64,000 bases of DNA from Euphorbia lathyris (GCF_963576675.1 NC_088910.1:109396807-109460806); one strand, 5' to 3'. Positions 1-11,788 are shown, counted from the first letter of the stretch. Translations and numbers: made by a program. The notes: a model not told the origin generated them from the sequence alone.

Positions 1-2
1 TT

Positions 3-731
3 GTACATAACGCTGATAGTGATAGTGATGATTTTGAGGATATTGGGGACAATGGTGCCTTTAGAACTGTGAGGAATGGTGGACCGATTGATAACCGGCG
101 TATGGGTATGGCTAGGGTAGAAGCAGACCTAGGAAACTTTGACAGAGATGATGCCTTTAAGCTAAAAATAGATTTACCATCTTTTGGTGGCGAGCTGGAT
201 ATAGAGGGATTCTTAGATTGGTTATCGGAAGTTGAGCGTTTCTTTGAGTATGCTGGTATTCCTGATGAGAGGAAAGTTAGACTGGTGGCGTATCGCCTGA
301 AGGGTGGCGCATCAGTTTGGTGGGATCAGATGAGGGAGGAAAGAAGAAGAGGGGGCAGAGATCCGATTAGATCTTGGCTACAGATGAAGGCGATGTTGAG
401 GGAGCGGTTCTTACCGTCGGATTATGAGCAGTATATTTACAGCTCCTACAGGGGATGTTCTCAAGGGACCCGAAGTGTCCATGAGTATACTTCAGAGTTC
501 TTGAGGCTTTCGGCGAGAGCCAACCTGTCTGAAACTGAAAGCCAAAAGACCTCTAGGTATCTAGAAGGGTTGAGATACAATATCCAGGATCGTATTGGCA
601 CACAGATGGTGGTTAGAGTGCAAGATGCTAGGAATTTAGCCCTCAAGGCTGAGTCCCAACTGACCGGGAGATCTAGGAGATCCGCCACTACTGAGTATAC
701 GCCTGGAGGAAGAGATAACACGAAGTCTTAA
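3..731 (+). pseudogene. gag: gag capsid domain of the CRM-like element (5' truncated by the window)
   Basis: An open frame runs from the window edge to a TAA at 729-731. The protein has the retrotransposon gag pattern: an F-x-G-x-LD start to the domain, WL-x-EVERFFEY, a GGASVWWDQM segment and LRERFLP-x-DYEQ, followed by a basic tail. This domain forms the capsid of the virus-like particle. The TAA lies between the capsid and the zinc knuckle in the same frame, so it looks like one point mutation in a former continuous gag-pol frame rather than a natural gene end. No ATG is needed because the true start lies left of the window. Confidence 0.85.
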
Positions 732-1565
732 GACAAAGGCAAGCAGGTGGCGAGTGCCAGTGGGGCCAAGGTTAACAGTGTGGGAAGGGGATCCGTTGGA
801 GATACTAGACCATACAAAGAAGCACCTATACCACCCAAGAGCAACAATCCGTATGCAAGGCCAGCACCTTTCAAATGTTTTCGGTGCAATGAGCCGGGAC
901 ATAGATCCAACGAGTGTCCTAGAAGGAAGAGCGCCAACATGGTGGAGAGGTATGAAGATGACTATGACGAAGAGGAGGAAGTATTTTATGAACCGTTGGG
1001 AGAAGATGATGAGGTGGCGGGTGAAGAGAGGTACACCATTCATGTGGTACGGCGTTTGTTAGTCTCCAGCCGGATAGAGGGCGATCAGAGGCACCGACTA
1101 TTCAGGACCCGCTGTCTTGTGAAGGGCGGGCGATGTAATGTGATAATAGATAGTGGGAGCCAAAAGAACATTATGAGTAGCAGCGCCGTTCAGAAGTTTG
1201 GGTTGTTGGTAGAGGCGCACCCTGATCCCTACAGGGTGGGATGGATCAAGAACGTGGGCGAGTTGAGGGTGACCCAGAGATGCAAGGTACCGATTGAGAT
1301 TGGTAACTATCATGATGAAGTCTGTTGTGATGTGGTCGATATGGACGCATGCCACCTATTGTTGGGCCGACCCTGGCAGTTTGATAACAACGTCACCCAC
1401 ACCGGAAGAGAGAATACTTACAGATTTGTGAAGGATGGAGTGAAGTTTGTCCTTACACCAATGGTGAGAGAGCCAAAGGCCGACGAGAAGTCTACCTTGG
1501 TAGTCTGTCCTACACACAAATCGTTCGCAACGAATGTGAAGAGAGCCAAATGGTATATGTGGTAA
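732..1565 (+). pseudogene. pro: gag zinc knuckle and aspartic protease of the CRM-like element
   Basis: This continues in the same frame as the capsid segment after its stop codon. A CCHC zinc knuckle (CFRCNEPGHRSNEC, about 878-919) binds RNA in the family. An acidic linker (EDDYDEEEE) follows. The aspartic protease is recognised by IIDSGSQ (about 1142-1162), where DSG is the active-site triplet, and by the later HLLLGRPW motif near 1352-1375. The frame ends at TAA 1563-1565, where the following pol sequence shifts to another frame, so a frameshift lies near 1550-1565. Confidence 0.85.
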
Positions 1566-4375
1566 TGGTTAAGGCGAATCACGAGTCTGCCCAAAAGGAC
1601 GAAAGGGAGATGCTGAGTGAAGTGACCCGCCTACTTGGCGAATATCAGGATCTGTTCCCTAACGAACTGCCAAGTGGGTTACCACCTTTGAGGGACATCC
1701 AACATCATATCGATCTTGTGCCCGGGGCTAGTTTACCAAGCCTCCCACACTATCGAATGAGCCCAAAGGAGAATGACATCATGAGATAGAAAGTGGAGGA
1801 ACTCATCGAGATGGGATACGTTAGGGAGAGTATGAGTCCTTGCGCTGTTCCAGCGTTACTTACACCGAAGAAGGATGGGTCTTGGCGGATGTGTGTTGAC
1901 AGTAGGGCTATTAACAAGATCACCATCAAGTATAAGTTCCCGATTCCAAGGTTGGATGATATGTTGGACCAACTTGGCGGATCTTGAGTCTTCTCCAAGA
2001 TTGATCTCAGGAGTGGGTATCATCAGATACGAATCCGATCTGGGGATGAGTGGAAGACTGCCTTCAAGACAAGAGATGGATTGTATGAATGGTTAGTTAT
2101 GCCCTTTGGGATGACCAACGCCCCTAGTACTTTTATGAGACTGATGAATCAGGTGCTTCGCCCAGTAATTGGGAAGTTCGTAGTTGTGTATTTTGATGAC
2201 ATTTTGATCCATAGCCAGACCTTGGCGGAACATGAAGAGCACTTGCAGACAGTGTTTGACCTGTTACGGAAACACCAGCTATACGCCAACACCAAAAAGT
2301 GTGACTTTGTCATGGAGAGCTTGGTTTTCCTTGGATTCGTGGTCAGTGGGAATGGAACCCAAGTTGATGGGGAAAAGGTAAGAGCCATCCGAGAATGGCC
2401 TACCCCGAGGAACTTTCATAGGCTAGCAACGTTTTATCGCCGATTCATTAAGAACTTCAGTTCCATAGTGGCCCCGTTGACAGAATGTTTGAAGAAAGGA
2501 AGGGGGTTCGAGTGGGCGGACGCCCAAGAAGAGAGCTTCGCCTTGATCAAGGAAAAGCTGAGTACATCGCCAGTGCTGGCGTATCCCGATTTTGACAAAC
2601 TGTTTGAAGTTGAGTGTGATGCCAGTAGAATTGGGATTGGTGGTGTCCTGATGCAAGAGAAGAGGCCCATTGCATACTTCAGTGAGAAGCTCTGTGAGGC
2701 ACGGCAAAGGTGGGCAACGTATGATCAAGAGTTTTATGTTGTAGTGAGGGCGTTGAAAGTGTCGGAACATTACTTGGTGGGAAAAGAGTTCATCCTCTAC
2801 ACTGACCATCAAGCTCTCAAATACCTAGGAAGTCAGAAGCAACTTCGAAGCGCCATGCACGCCCGGTGGTCTGCCTTCATAGATAAGTTCCCCTATAAGC
2901 TTATCCATAAGGCGGGAAAACAGAACATAGTGGCGGACGCCTTGAGTCGGAGGGTTGCACTAATAAAAACAGTCAACCTGGAGACCGATCGTTTCGAACA
3001 CATCAGAGGAGAGTACCTGGCGGATCCTGACTTTGGAAGTATCTGGGAGAAGTGCCAGCGCCAACCTGGGGATGGGGCGTATCACGTGATGGATGAGTAC
3101 CTAATGAGGGGCAACCAACTTTGTTTACCCTGCACTTCTATCCGCGAGAAGGTGGTCAGAGATCTACATGGCGGATCCCTGGGGGGACATTTTGGGCGAG
3201 ACAAGACATATGCTGCAGTGAGTTCCCGTTATTTCTGGCCCAAAATGAGAAGAGACGTGGCGTACCTGGTAGAACGATGCTATATCTGCCAGACCGCCAA
3301 GGGACACGCTACAAATGCTGGCTTACAGCTACCCTTGCCTGTACCAGAAACCATATGGGATCATCTGTCTATGGATTTTGTCCTAGGGTTACCCAGAACT
3401 CAGAGAGGCATGGATTCCATCTTCGTGGTTGTTGACCGGTTTTCGAAAATGGCACACTTCATACCATGCCGTAAGACTAATGATGCCTCAGCGACTGCCA
3501 AGCTATTCTTCAAAGAGGTTGTCAGACTACGTGGTGTACCAAAGAGCATTGTCTCAGACCGTGACACAAAGTTCCTGAGTCACTTCTGGCGGACCTTGTG
3601 GGCTCTTTTTGATACTTCTCTGAAGTTTAGTACCACCGCCCACCCTCAGACTGACGGACAGACAGAAGTGGTCAATCGGACTCTGGGAAACTTACTGCGC
3701 AGCAAATGTAAAGATAAGCCCAGGATGTGGGACGTGGTTTTGGCACAAGCTAAGTTCGCCTACAATGGATCTCTACACTCGGGAACTGGGAAGTCACCCT
3801 TTGAGGTGGTATACACTAAGACCCCGAATCACGTCCTTGATATAGCCCATCTTCCCAAAGGAAACGTGATTGCAAACCAGCTAGCCAAAGACTATGTCCA
3901 GATGCACCAAGAGGTAAAGGAGACTCTTGAGGAGAGAAACCAGAAACTAAAAGCTAAGGCGGATGAGCACCGTAGGGACCTACAGTTCGAAGTGGGAGAT
4001 GGGGTTATGGTTCACTTGGGAAAAGAGAGACTCGCCAACGCCACAAGTAGCAAGCTTCGACCGAGAAAGTACGGGCCATATAAGATCACCAAGAAGGTCA
4101 ATGCCAATGCCTATCACATAGCTTTGCCAAATTGGCTTGGTAAAGTCTCACCGGCGTTCAATGTTCGTGACCTTAGCCCGTGGAAGTCATATGGCCCTTT
4201 GGAGAACAACACAGACCAGCCAGTGCCGAATTCTTTTAAAGAAGGAGAGAATGATGCGGACATCCTAACTGGGATCAATAATAACACGCGCCTTGGCGGA
4301 TCTCCAATCCGCGTTCCCACAGAGGTTGTACCTAAGAGGGCGGATCCCCTGGACACGCGAGCGGGGCGGATCTAG
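1550..4375 (+). pseudogene. pol: reverse transcriptase, RNase H and integrase of the CRM-like element
   Basis: One frame runs from 1550 to 4375, broken by TAG at 1787-1789 and TGA at 1985-1987. The reverse transcriptase has [10 protein letters not shown] at 2187-2216. RNase H follows with VECDAS near 2609-2626 and [10 protein letters not shown] near 2800. The integrase has an HHCC zinc finger (about 3160-3300) and a core whose catalytic D, D and E are all present (MDF, VSDRD, GQTE) with 35 residues between the second D and the E. The tail ([10 protein letters not shown], then F-NVRDLSPW) is chromovirus-like, but no classical chromodomain is visible. The final codons lie inside the 3' LTR. Confidence 0.88.
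4238..4251 (+). promoter_or_regulatory. Polypurine tract of the CRM-like element
   Basis: This uninterrupted purine run lies directly against the TGATG that I take as the LTR start. In LTR retrotransposons such a tract primes plus-strand DNA synthesis. It lies inside the pol reading frame, as expected if the frame enters the LTR. Confidence 0.7.
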
Positions 4376-4746
4376 GCGTACGCCATGAGGCGTACCAATA
4401 ACTACACTGGGCGGATCTCCAATCTACTTCCTGGCGAAGGAATTTACCAACAACCTCTGATGCTCCGTACCTGCACCTCTGTACCTGTTGTCTGGGCGCA
4501 TTACCTATCTTACCCTCTTATTACCTAGTAGGGGTAATCCTGGTCCTTTGCTTATCTTTTAGAGGTTGTATTTAAACCCTCATTTTGTAAGGATATGGCA
4601 ACTTTTATCAATCAAATATCATTTCTCACTGAGATTAAGGTTTATACCTTTGTTTATCGGGATTCACTCCTTCTAGTCTAGCTAGAGAAGAAGATCTTTG
4701 TTGGTTTACGATTAAAACCTCCATTTATCGCTTTCAATCTGTATCA
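4252..4746 (+). repeat. 3' LTR of the CRM-like element
   Basis: The LTR starts TGATG after the polypurine tract and ends ...TGTATCA, giving TG...CA ends and a length of 495 bp. The right boundary is supported by comparison with three other copies of the flanking repeat, in which the sequence after 4746 (gcggcttgtcgcttggctcg-like) continues from DNA not present here. The first 124 bp are coding. The 5' LTR is outside the window, so the target duplication (possibly TGTGG) cannot be confirmed. Confidence 0.7.
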
Positions 4747-6021
4747 TGTGGCTTGTCGCTTGGCTCGATAAACGCTCAATCGTGTTCAGCTTAATTTATA
4801 AAATGAGCCGAACTAGAGCATGAAAAATTTCAGCTCAAAACCTTGAAAGCAGATTGGATTACAGGTTTATAAATAAGTTCATGGATAAGTTTGATTATAA
4901 TGTTCATAAAAATCTTATGAGCAAACTCGGTTTGATTATATTTTTTAATAATATTATAATTATTATTTTTAAAAGAGGGAGATAATAAAGAACATGTCCT
5001 TGTGGTGGTGGTTGTTAACCTACCTCAGGCTGCACCGATTGCCACTGCTACACCGTAATCCTCTTCTATCGATAAACCGATGGGAATCACCTATTCTAGA
5101 CTGAAAGCCACGAACCTTACCCTTAAACTAGGAAAACTAATGTTGGACGAACCAGCCACATAATTTCATCTAAAAACATTTATGATGGATCAGGACTAGT
5201 ATTGGTTCCAATTATACAAATGTTGACATGTGAGCTAAACCGCTGACATGTCATCATTTGGGTTGTCGGATCACTACTACCCTTGGTCCACCAAATAATT
5301 TGTCAAAAAATAAATGAGAAGTAATTAATAATTAATAATTAGACGATAATATTTATTGGTTGGATCACCACTAGAAATACGTTGGAAAAATATTTTTATT
5401 ATTGACTATGATTTATTAGACTTTGTAAGTTTTTTCTTTACATGTATCATTTTTCAATAAAAGGTTACATCTCAATTTTCATTCATCCAATTCATTACTC
5501 CCAATACTTTGTTTGATGAAAGGCTGGACGAGTTCATACTTGTATTCGGACATCCCAACTATGTTAGCACCCCCTAGGGCAAGCCTAAACAAACCTAAAT
5601 ATTATTAAAAAAAAGGAAAGAATGGTAGAAGAAAGAGTCAAAGAATGCGTAAATAAGAAACGTTACATAAATCGTCAAAAATAAAAGCCTGACAGAAGTA
5701 AGGAGCAGAGTGCCACCAAAATAGAGATGAATCTGTGACCCGAAAGAGAGCCAATGCGTCCGCTGGTCTGTTGCCCTCGCGGTAAATGTGAGTTACGATG
5801 AGTTACATCTGAGAGCATAATTGTAAACAATTTAACCATTGCTGCCTTATAGTCCATGGGATTGATTATGAGCGATTTTTTAGTAATTGAACAGTCAGGC
5901 TTGAGTCTGATTCGATCTAGAGTTTGAGCCAACCTTTCTCCCAAGCCATTTCTACCACAAAAATCACTGCCCGAAGCTCTGCAATGATCGCAAAGCTATC
6001 AGGAATCAGAAAGGCAAAAGA
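4747..6021. repeat. Q-block copy 0: non-coding repeat plus LINE 3' end
   Basis: This stretch matches 12181-13450, 52566-55310 (minus an inserted LTR) and 61172-62267. The first 850 bp are AT-rich, with a clock of imperfect inverted words (ggctcgat...gagccgaac), and I recognise no gene in them. The last 400 bp are the 3' end of an L1-type LINE on the minus strand. It is cut on the left by the CRM-like LTR and on the right by a copia fragment. Confidence 0.8.
5620..6021 (-). pseudogene. LINE RNase H C-terminus, copy 0
   Basis: Read on the minus strand this gives the end of a plant LINE RNase H (RVT_3-type) domain, with THIYREGNRPADALALF, the usual H-x-x-R-x-x-N-x-x-AD-x-L pattern near the C-terminus. 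The frame has stop codons (for example in the KNRS-x-SIPW stretch), so it is a pseudogene. The N-terminal side is cut off by the copia fragment at about 6022. The same domain occurs at 13087, 54945 and 61969. Confidence 0.75.
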
Positions 6022-6027
6022 ACTAGA

Positions 6028-6657
6028 CCTGACGTAGCGTTCGCGTTAAGTTTGATGAGTCATTACCAGGGTAATCCAGGAGACGAGCACTGGAATGCCA
6101 TCAAGAACATTCTTAAGTACTTGAGAAGGACTAAAGACATGTTCATAGTGTACGGAGAAGGGGACCTGAAAATAGAAGGATTTTCAGATGCCAGTCATCT
6201 CACAGATGAGAACGATTTTAAATCCCAATCAGGATACCTGTTTATCTTGAATGGGGGTACGGTCAGCTGGAAGAGTTCCAAGCAAGGAAGCGTAGATTTC
6301 TCTTCGACCGAGTCAGAGTATATCGCTGATGCGAAAGCAGCAAAGGAAGCGGTTTGGATTAAGAAGTTCATTACAGAACTTGGTGTGGTGCCTGACATTG
6401 TAAATCCCATTACACTGTACTGTGATAACAATGGAGCCATTGCGCAAGCAAAGGAACCACGGTCTCATAATGCATCCAAGAATTACCTGAAGCGATACCA
6501 CATTATTAGAGAAATTGTGGCAAGAGGAGATGTGAGAATAGAAAGAGTACCTACTGAGGACAATGTTGCAGATCCGTCGACAAAGCCCTTAACCCAGAAA
6601 GTATATGATCGTCATCTTAGTTCTACTGGGATAAGTTGTAGAAACAATTGGCTTTAG
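6028..6657 (+). pseudogene. pol: Copia I RNase H fragment
   Basis: The open frame of about 205 residues encodes the C-terminal RNase H of a copia polyprotein. Visible motifs are YQGNPGDEHWNAIKNILKYL, the SDAS aspartate, STESEY, YCDNNGAI and the terminal NVADPSTKPL. The catalytic acidic residues are present. The frame closes with TAG just before the polypurine tract. Reverse transcriptase, integrase and gag are absent, so it cannot act alone. Confidence 0.88.
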
Positions 6658-6671
6658 TCCAAGTGGGAGTA

Positions 6672-8413
6672 TGTTGGGGTTTAGTGTCCTATAGACAATT
6701 GTGCTAGGATACAAACTTAATGTAAATGAAGTGTTTTATATATCATTTGTTTTAATAAGATATGGTTTCATAACTATATAAAGGCAATCCCTTTTAAGAA
6801 CTAAATAAAGTCTAAATAAAAGGAAATCCGTAAGTTTGTTTAAAGTGATTATAAAGTGTTCATACAAGCATGAAGTGAGACGAAACTTTATAATAAACTA
6901 ATAAACTTAAAACCACCCCAAGTCGAGTAATATGTTTAGGATTGACATATCACTGTTGAGACTTGCATGTAACAATGTCTTCTGTCGAGATAGAAAGCTG
7001 ATCTCACAAGCTTCATATATACAGATATCTAGACAGTTACGTGGATCCAATGAAAAGGAGTTCATTAGGATTGGGGACCCGACTTGAGATAACAGGATGG
7101 GTAGATTCATCCTTGTCACATGTTCATCTCATTGGTATTAATAGATATAAGTAATCCTCAGACTCAAAGGAATGTTAATTGGTCATTCTGGATTACGGAA
7201 TGTGATGCTTTGATCCTATTGTAACACGATCCTTAACAGAGATGACTCTGGGGTGTGAACGGCAGACGTTGGGTATCACAGGAAGTAATTGCAGGATAAT
7301 TATACATTGGATTCAACATTTATCACTCCCGATAAATGGGAGATACATCCATGGATCGCTTGTGGAAGACTCGACTCTAAATCCTTGCAAGGTGATAGCT
7401 TAAGATTGAAATATAGATTTCTCTTAACCTATCTAATTGGAGTTGACTCGGCCTGTACAAGTAAAACGAACGTCTCACTATATGTGATTTGACATTATCC
7501 ATAGTCATAAGATTCAGTTCAAGGATGTAGTTGATAAAGGATCGAATTATACTGTAACTAATACGGAAAGGTCAACAACAGAATCAACCTGTCTTCTTAT
7601 AACTCTTTTTGGATTTGCCAATCACATTTTGCGTACTCATTCCGTTATGCAAAGATTAAATATAATTCTGTGAAAATTAATTTAATAGTTGCATACGGCT
7701 AGAAGCAATAAGAACCTAATGGGTCACACATAAGACTTGGAACCCAAAAGAGAAACAGATGTTAATTAATTGATGGAAGCCCAACTGAGCCCAATAAGGC
7801 CCAGTTAATGATGGGGGCAATTTTATGTATATAAAATACATAAATAATTAATTTGGTTTTATCAATTCTAATTAGATTAGGATTATGAATGAAATTAGTT
7901 AAAGGACAAATAAGTTAGGAGTTTTAATTAGATTATATTACTCCTATTATTATCCTATAAGGTTACTAATATTATCTTTATATTTAAGATATAATTATAG
8001 ATAATAAATAAGAATTATATTCGGAATTAAATTCTTATTCAGTAACCTAATTCTATCTAACTAGGGTTTAGATACAAGAGGATATAAATACCCCCTTATA
8101 TGCAATTTTCGAAATACACTTAGTAAGACGGGAGAGAGAATTTTGACCCACACCATAAGGACGAGATTATCTACCGCTTCCTTCCGTTCAATTGATTTTC
8201 ATCTCTTTCTCTTTATCTTTGATCTTGTGTTGATTAATTAGAGACAATTTATTTTGGTTTTTATAAACGGTTGAATTCTAACTTGATCTTCGATTGTTTT
8301 GTTTTGCGCTCGGGAACTCGAAGTAAGAGTTGTGGGCACTTCGTTTACAACGGTAGATAGAACTCCTAAAAGGTATTTCTTTCTATCCCTCTTTATATGA
8401 AATAACGATTAAC
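6672..8413 (+). repeat. Copia I 3' LTR, truncated
   Basis: The LTR starts TGTTGGGGTTTAGTG directly after the purine tract ccaagtgggagta (6659-6671). It lacks the last part, which in the minus-strand relative at 14613-16475 ends as the complement of TGTTGGGAATTAGGC. A TATAAATA box lies at 8083-8090, followed by the presumed transcript start. The length is 1742 bp, against 1863 bp for the full copy. No gene lies in it. Confidence 0.85.
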
Positions 8414-8755
8414 AGATCTTGGGTTTATGGAAATAGGTTAAAAAATTTATATATCCGCTGCCATACGTTAGCCTATTTTCTTTCATATATATCATAAAGG
8501 AGTGAACCAGCGCTCCAGCAAGTGCAGATTTAACAAGAGTTAGCCGACCAGCGAAAGAGAGAGAGGTTCCTTTCCAACAACTGAATTTTTTCAGATAACG
8601 GTCCACCAGAGAAAGTAGATGGCGGCTTTTAGGGGCACCCTGAAATAACGGGACCCCAAGGTAAGTAAACAGAACCTCAATGTTCCTTAATCCCAGAACA
8701 TAAGATAACTGATTGGCCCGACGGCAGGACATTATGCTGCCAAAGTAGATTGAAG
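8414..8755 (-). pseudogene. LINE reverse transcriptase C-terminal fragment
   Basis: The minus-strand frame reads KSSIYFG..., YLGVPLFQGAPKSRHLLSLVDRYLKKFSCWKGTSLSFAGRLTLVKSAL, the conserved post-catalytic region of plant L1-type reverse transcriptases. In protein order it lies upstream of the GGLGI-containing fragments found at 14590 and 56440. Its position and strand suggest it is the continuation of the LINE piece at 5620-6021, separated from it by the copia I fragment. The frame is open but partial. Confidence 0.8.
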
Positions 8756-9298
8756 ACTTTAACAATAATTACAATTTTTGCTTGAACATCCAAATCCTGA
8801 CCATTCACGTTGTACCAACACTCCTTTATAACATGTTACCTACACATGGATTGAAATCTAAAATTGTTCCTTCAAAGGATTGGATTATGATAGAAAGAGA
8901 TACTGGAAGAATACGCACTATTGACCAAGGACACGTCTCAAACATACCTTTATAGGCCAAGAATTTGTCCACAACTTTTTTATGCTTGTACATTTCATCT
9001 TAATTAAAAAATTACTAAGAGAAAACCAACATGATATTAGCAGGTTAATAGTTTATTAATAGATTTATGGTCAAACTTTTGAATTGTCTAGGTTAAAATG
9101 TTAATCCAAAAAGGACATAAAGTTTTTCAAGCCATAGTAACACCATTACCTAATTCAGTAATGTATAAACAGATCTAATTCACTTATGAACAAATGAAAA
9201 TAAAATGTTTTATTAAGATACAATTGTAGATATATTTACATCATAAGAATCTTAGAAAGCCCTAATCCTAAGAGAGATATATACAAGTCTCTTTAATT
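8756..9298. other. 3' flank of polygalacturonase copy 1
   Basis: This AT-rich non-coding stretch is shared with 49460-50002 and 58066-58607 at very high identity. It marks the beginning of the conserved block that carries the polygalacturonase gene. On the minus strand AATAAA occurs at 9209-9214, about 85 bp beyond the stop codon, a reasonable polyadenylation signal. I see nothing else in it. Confidence 0.6.
9209..9214 (-). terminator. Candidate polyadenylation signal, polygalacturonase copy 1
   Basis: AATAAA on the minus strand, about 85 bp after the stop codon. The same word lies at the matching place in copies 2 and 3. Confidence 0.45.
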
Positions 9299-11788
9299 TT
9301 AACATCCCGCTGGTAAGACAGGCCCTGTAAATTTGGGTTTGATATTGACACATTCTGCTATTGCACGACTCGGTGTTTTACCAACGTATCGTAGATTAAT
9401 GCCACCCAAGTCCACTTCTTCACATGGATATTGTTTGCTACAAATTAGTTGAATAGCTTTAGGAGTAAAAGAAGTGCCTCTTATATTTTTAAAGGAAATT
9501 TTGGAGAGCTTGACATTGGATTGAGTCTGGCAAAATCATCAAAAAACACATAAAAAGTTAAATGTTATGAAATAATACAATAAAATTTATATTAGAAGTA
9601 TTGTGGTTAAAAAGAAAATTATTCTTATTTTATTTGAGTAAGTAGTTATACTCTTAATACTTATTAAGGGTGCAACAATACTTTCTTTCTTTTTTCTCTT
9701 AATAGATACGATTATAATTATAATTACCTGTTTATTGCAATGATTGCTAGGGCAATACATTTGATCAATGAGGATAGGATTGGAGACATTGTTCATGGTA
9801 ATATCTTCAAACACCATGTTAGATGCAATGCTTTTATACATTCCTGGCCATGTTTTGATCCTAACACCATTATCTGCATTATTGATAACGCATCTCTTAA
9901 TTGATACCCCGCTCACAGGTTCTTCATTCTGATACTTCCCTAAACTTCCAATACTAATTCCATGGCCAGGTCCACATGATACGTCAACAATGTTAATTCT
10001 TGAGCTACCATCCCCGATTGAAATACAATCATCGCCGGTACCAATTTTAGTACTCTCAATATTTATTCCTTCACAACGTCCCATATGAATTCCATCTGTA
10101 TTGGGACTCATTGCGGGTGCTTGTATTATAACGCGTCTGATAGTTATGTTACGACACTCTAATAGATTGAAATGGAAATTCTTACTATCCATAGATTTTA
10201 TGTTCTCCACCGTGCCATTCTCAACGTAATCCAGCCTAAGATTCTGAAAAGAAAAAATATTTTTAGAAATACTTATAATGATTTTAGTTACGTTATTGTT
10301 AAGAAATTATCAATATAAAAATAAGAAAAAGAAGAGGAAAAAAATCATACCATGGGAAGATTCTTGCAATTAGGGTTCTTTTGACAAATGTTGTGTTTCC
10401 ATGCACTAGATCCATCACCATTTAATATGCCACCTCCTGTAATTCTGAAATTATTAACATGACTCACTCTAATCCAATAGTCTCCTGTATGAGCTGCAAG
10501 GCTATTTGGCGCTTTTAGATTTCCTTTAATAACAAGAACTATTGGAGCTTTGCAAGGACCATTCAAAGATATTTCCCCTAATAAATAATTCCCATTCGGA
10601 ATAAGAATTTCGCTAGATGATGGGCTTCCACAAGCTTCTTTCCAAGCATTCAACAACGCCTATAAATAAAGTTATGAATCAATTATTTGAATTTATCAAA
10701 GTATATGCTTTTATTGTATAGTATAAACAAAGTTAAACATAGCAAGTTCCAACAATGTCTTCATAAAATGATATTGTCCTTCTATTAGTTTTTATCGAAT
10801 CCTGATTTTTTTTTGTCAAAATTGAAAAAATTACACATTCAAATATCATTCATGAACATTTTTAATACTAACAGAAATAAGAGAAAATTCAAAAGACATG
10901 TTTATCTCCTTCGGTAAAATAAGTAAATAAATGGGTTCCGAATAGGAAGCTTGCAGCAGAGGGCTCGCTACTGACTGACTAGACTTACATCCAGAAGGTT
11001 CTCTATTGATTCAAACGCTGTACCTATGGGATAGGGATAGCGAAAGAGGAAAAAACCGAAGATTTCACATAGTACTTTTGATCGAAAAATCAATCTGATT
11101 TATTTTGTACCCTTCGCTCAATGAGAAAATGGGTCAGATTCTACAGGATCAAACCTATGGGCTTTTTCTCAGAACTGTTTTGGGGAGAAGAAAGACTCAC
11201 AAGGCGGTTAGGTGAGGTGCCAAGAAAGGATGATCTTCAAATATTACGTATCAAACTGATTTGAAATTCTAGACAATTCGATAGGATCCTACGTGGACAT
11301 CAAATTTTAAGGTTTCAATTTTTTTACTTTTTAATGGGTAACAATCATGTTGCTTCATTTTTAATAAAGTACTAATTACTTTGCAAATTAATTACTGTCG
11401 GATGGTTCCAATAATAATGACAAAGTCATCTTGCTCTATATAAATAAAGACGAATTTATAAGTAAATAAAAATTGTAACATATTTTTGGAGAAATAATTA
11501 AGAAAAACTATAACTTAATATACATATTATAAGCATAATTAATATCTAGAAATCATAAAGCGTAAAGGAAAAAAAAGTTATATATATAGCATTTTAATTA
11601 GTTTGATGGAAGATTTTAGTTGAAATGAAGATAATATTGATGTATAAACACAAATTAATAACCTGATCGATATTTGAGGTTTGGCTAGCTTTACCACCAT
11701 ATTTTGTAATATCGAAGATAGCTGCCTCTACAATTGAACCTAACAATAATAAGAAGGGAATTGTAAAATAATTGATGATTGGACTCAT
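9299..11788 (-). CDS. Polygalacturonase (GH28, exopolygalacturonase-like), copy 1
   Basis: The four exons are 11663-11788, 10351-10659, 9728-10243 and 9299-9526; all introns are GT-AG and in phase 0. They encode 392 residues, the usual size of plant exopolygalacturonases. Residues 1-22 are a signal peptide (hydrophobic FLLLLGSIVEA), so the enzyme should be secreted to the cell wall, where GH28 enzymes hydrolyse galacturonan. All four GH28 signatures are present: SPNTDGIH (191-198), GTGDDC (213-218), GPGHGISIGSLG (236-247) and VRIK (272-275), giving D195, D216, D217, H239, R273 and K275. The C-terminus is PAGC. The start is the only ATG before the signal peptide, 50 bp below a TATA box. Exo- rather than endo-activity is inferred from length and overall likeness. 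Confidence 0.92.
10926..11220. other. Extra 295-bp segment in intron 1 of polygalacturonase copy 1
   Basis: Copies 2 and 3 read straight through (...aaaataagta then ctcaagaaagg), while copy 1 has about 295 bp here. The segment is clearly richer in G and C than the AT-rich intron around it. From memory it resembles plant organelle (plastid) DNA, in words such as the stretch around 10990-11160, but I cannot verify this. No target duplication is evident. It leaves the splice sites intact. Confidence 0.6.

Larger units (their letters stand above)
1..4746 (+). mobile_element. 3' portion of a CRM-like Ty3/gypsy chromovirus
   Basis: The window opens inside gag of an LTR retrotransposon that runs gag, zinc knuckle, protease, reverse transcriptase, RNase H, integrase and 3' LTR, the order of Ty3/gypsy elements. 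The 5' LTR lies outside the window. A purine-rich tract (4238-4251) is followed at once by TGATGCGGACATCC, taken as the LTR start, so the polyprotein frame overlaps the 3' LTR by about 120 bp. That overlap, and an LTR beginning TGATG plus a GACATC-like word, are features I recall for CRM (centromeric) chromoviruses. Three in-frame stops and one frameshift show the copy is dead. Assignment to CRM rather than another chromovirus clade is inference. Confidence 0.75.
6022..8413 (+). mobile_element. Copia I: 3' end of a Ty1/copia element
   Basis: The fragment begins abruptly inside pol (CTRPDVAFAL, the reverse transcriptase to RNase H junction of copia elements) and continues through RNase H, a polypurine tract and most of a 3' LTR. 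It stops about 70 bp short of the LTR end. It belongs to the same family as the larger copia element at 14613-33047, whose LTR and RNase H match it closely. Both ends are truncated and there is no target duplication, so this is a recombination or deletion remnant lying between two pieces of LINE. Confidence 0.85.
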
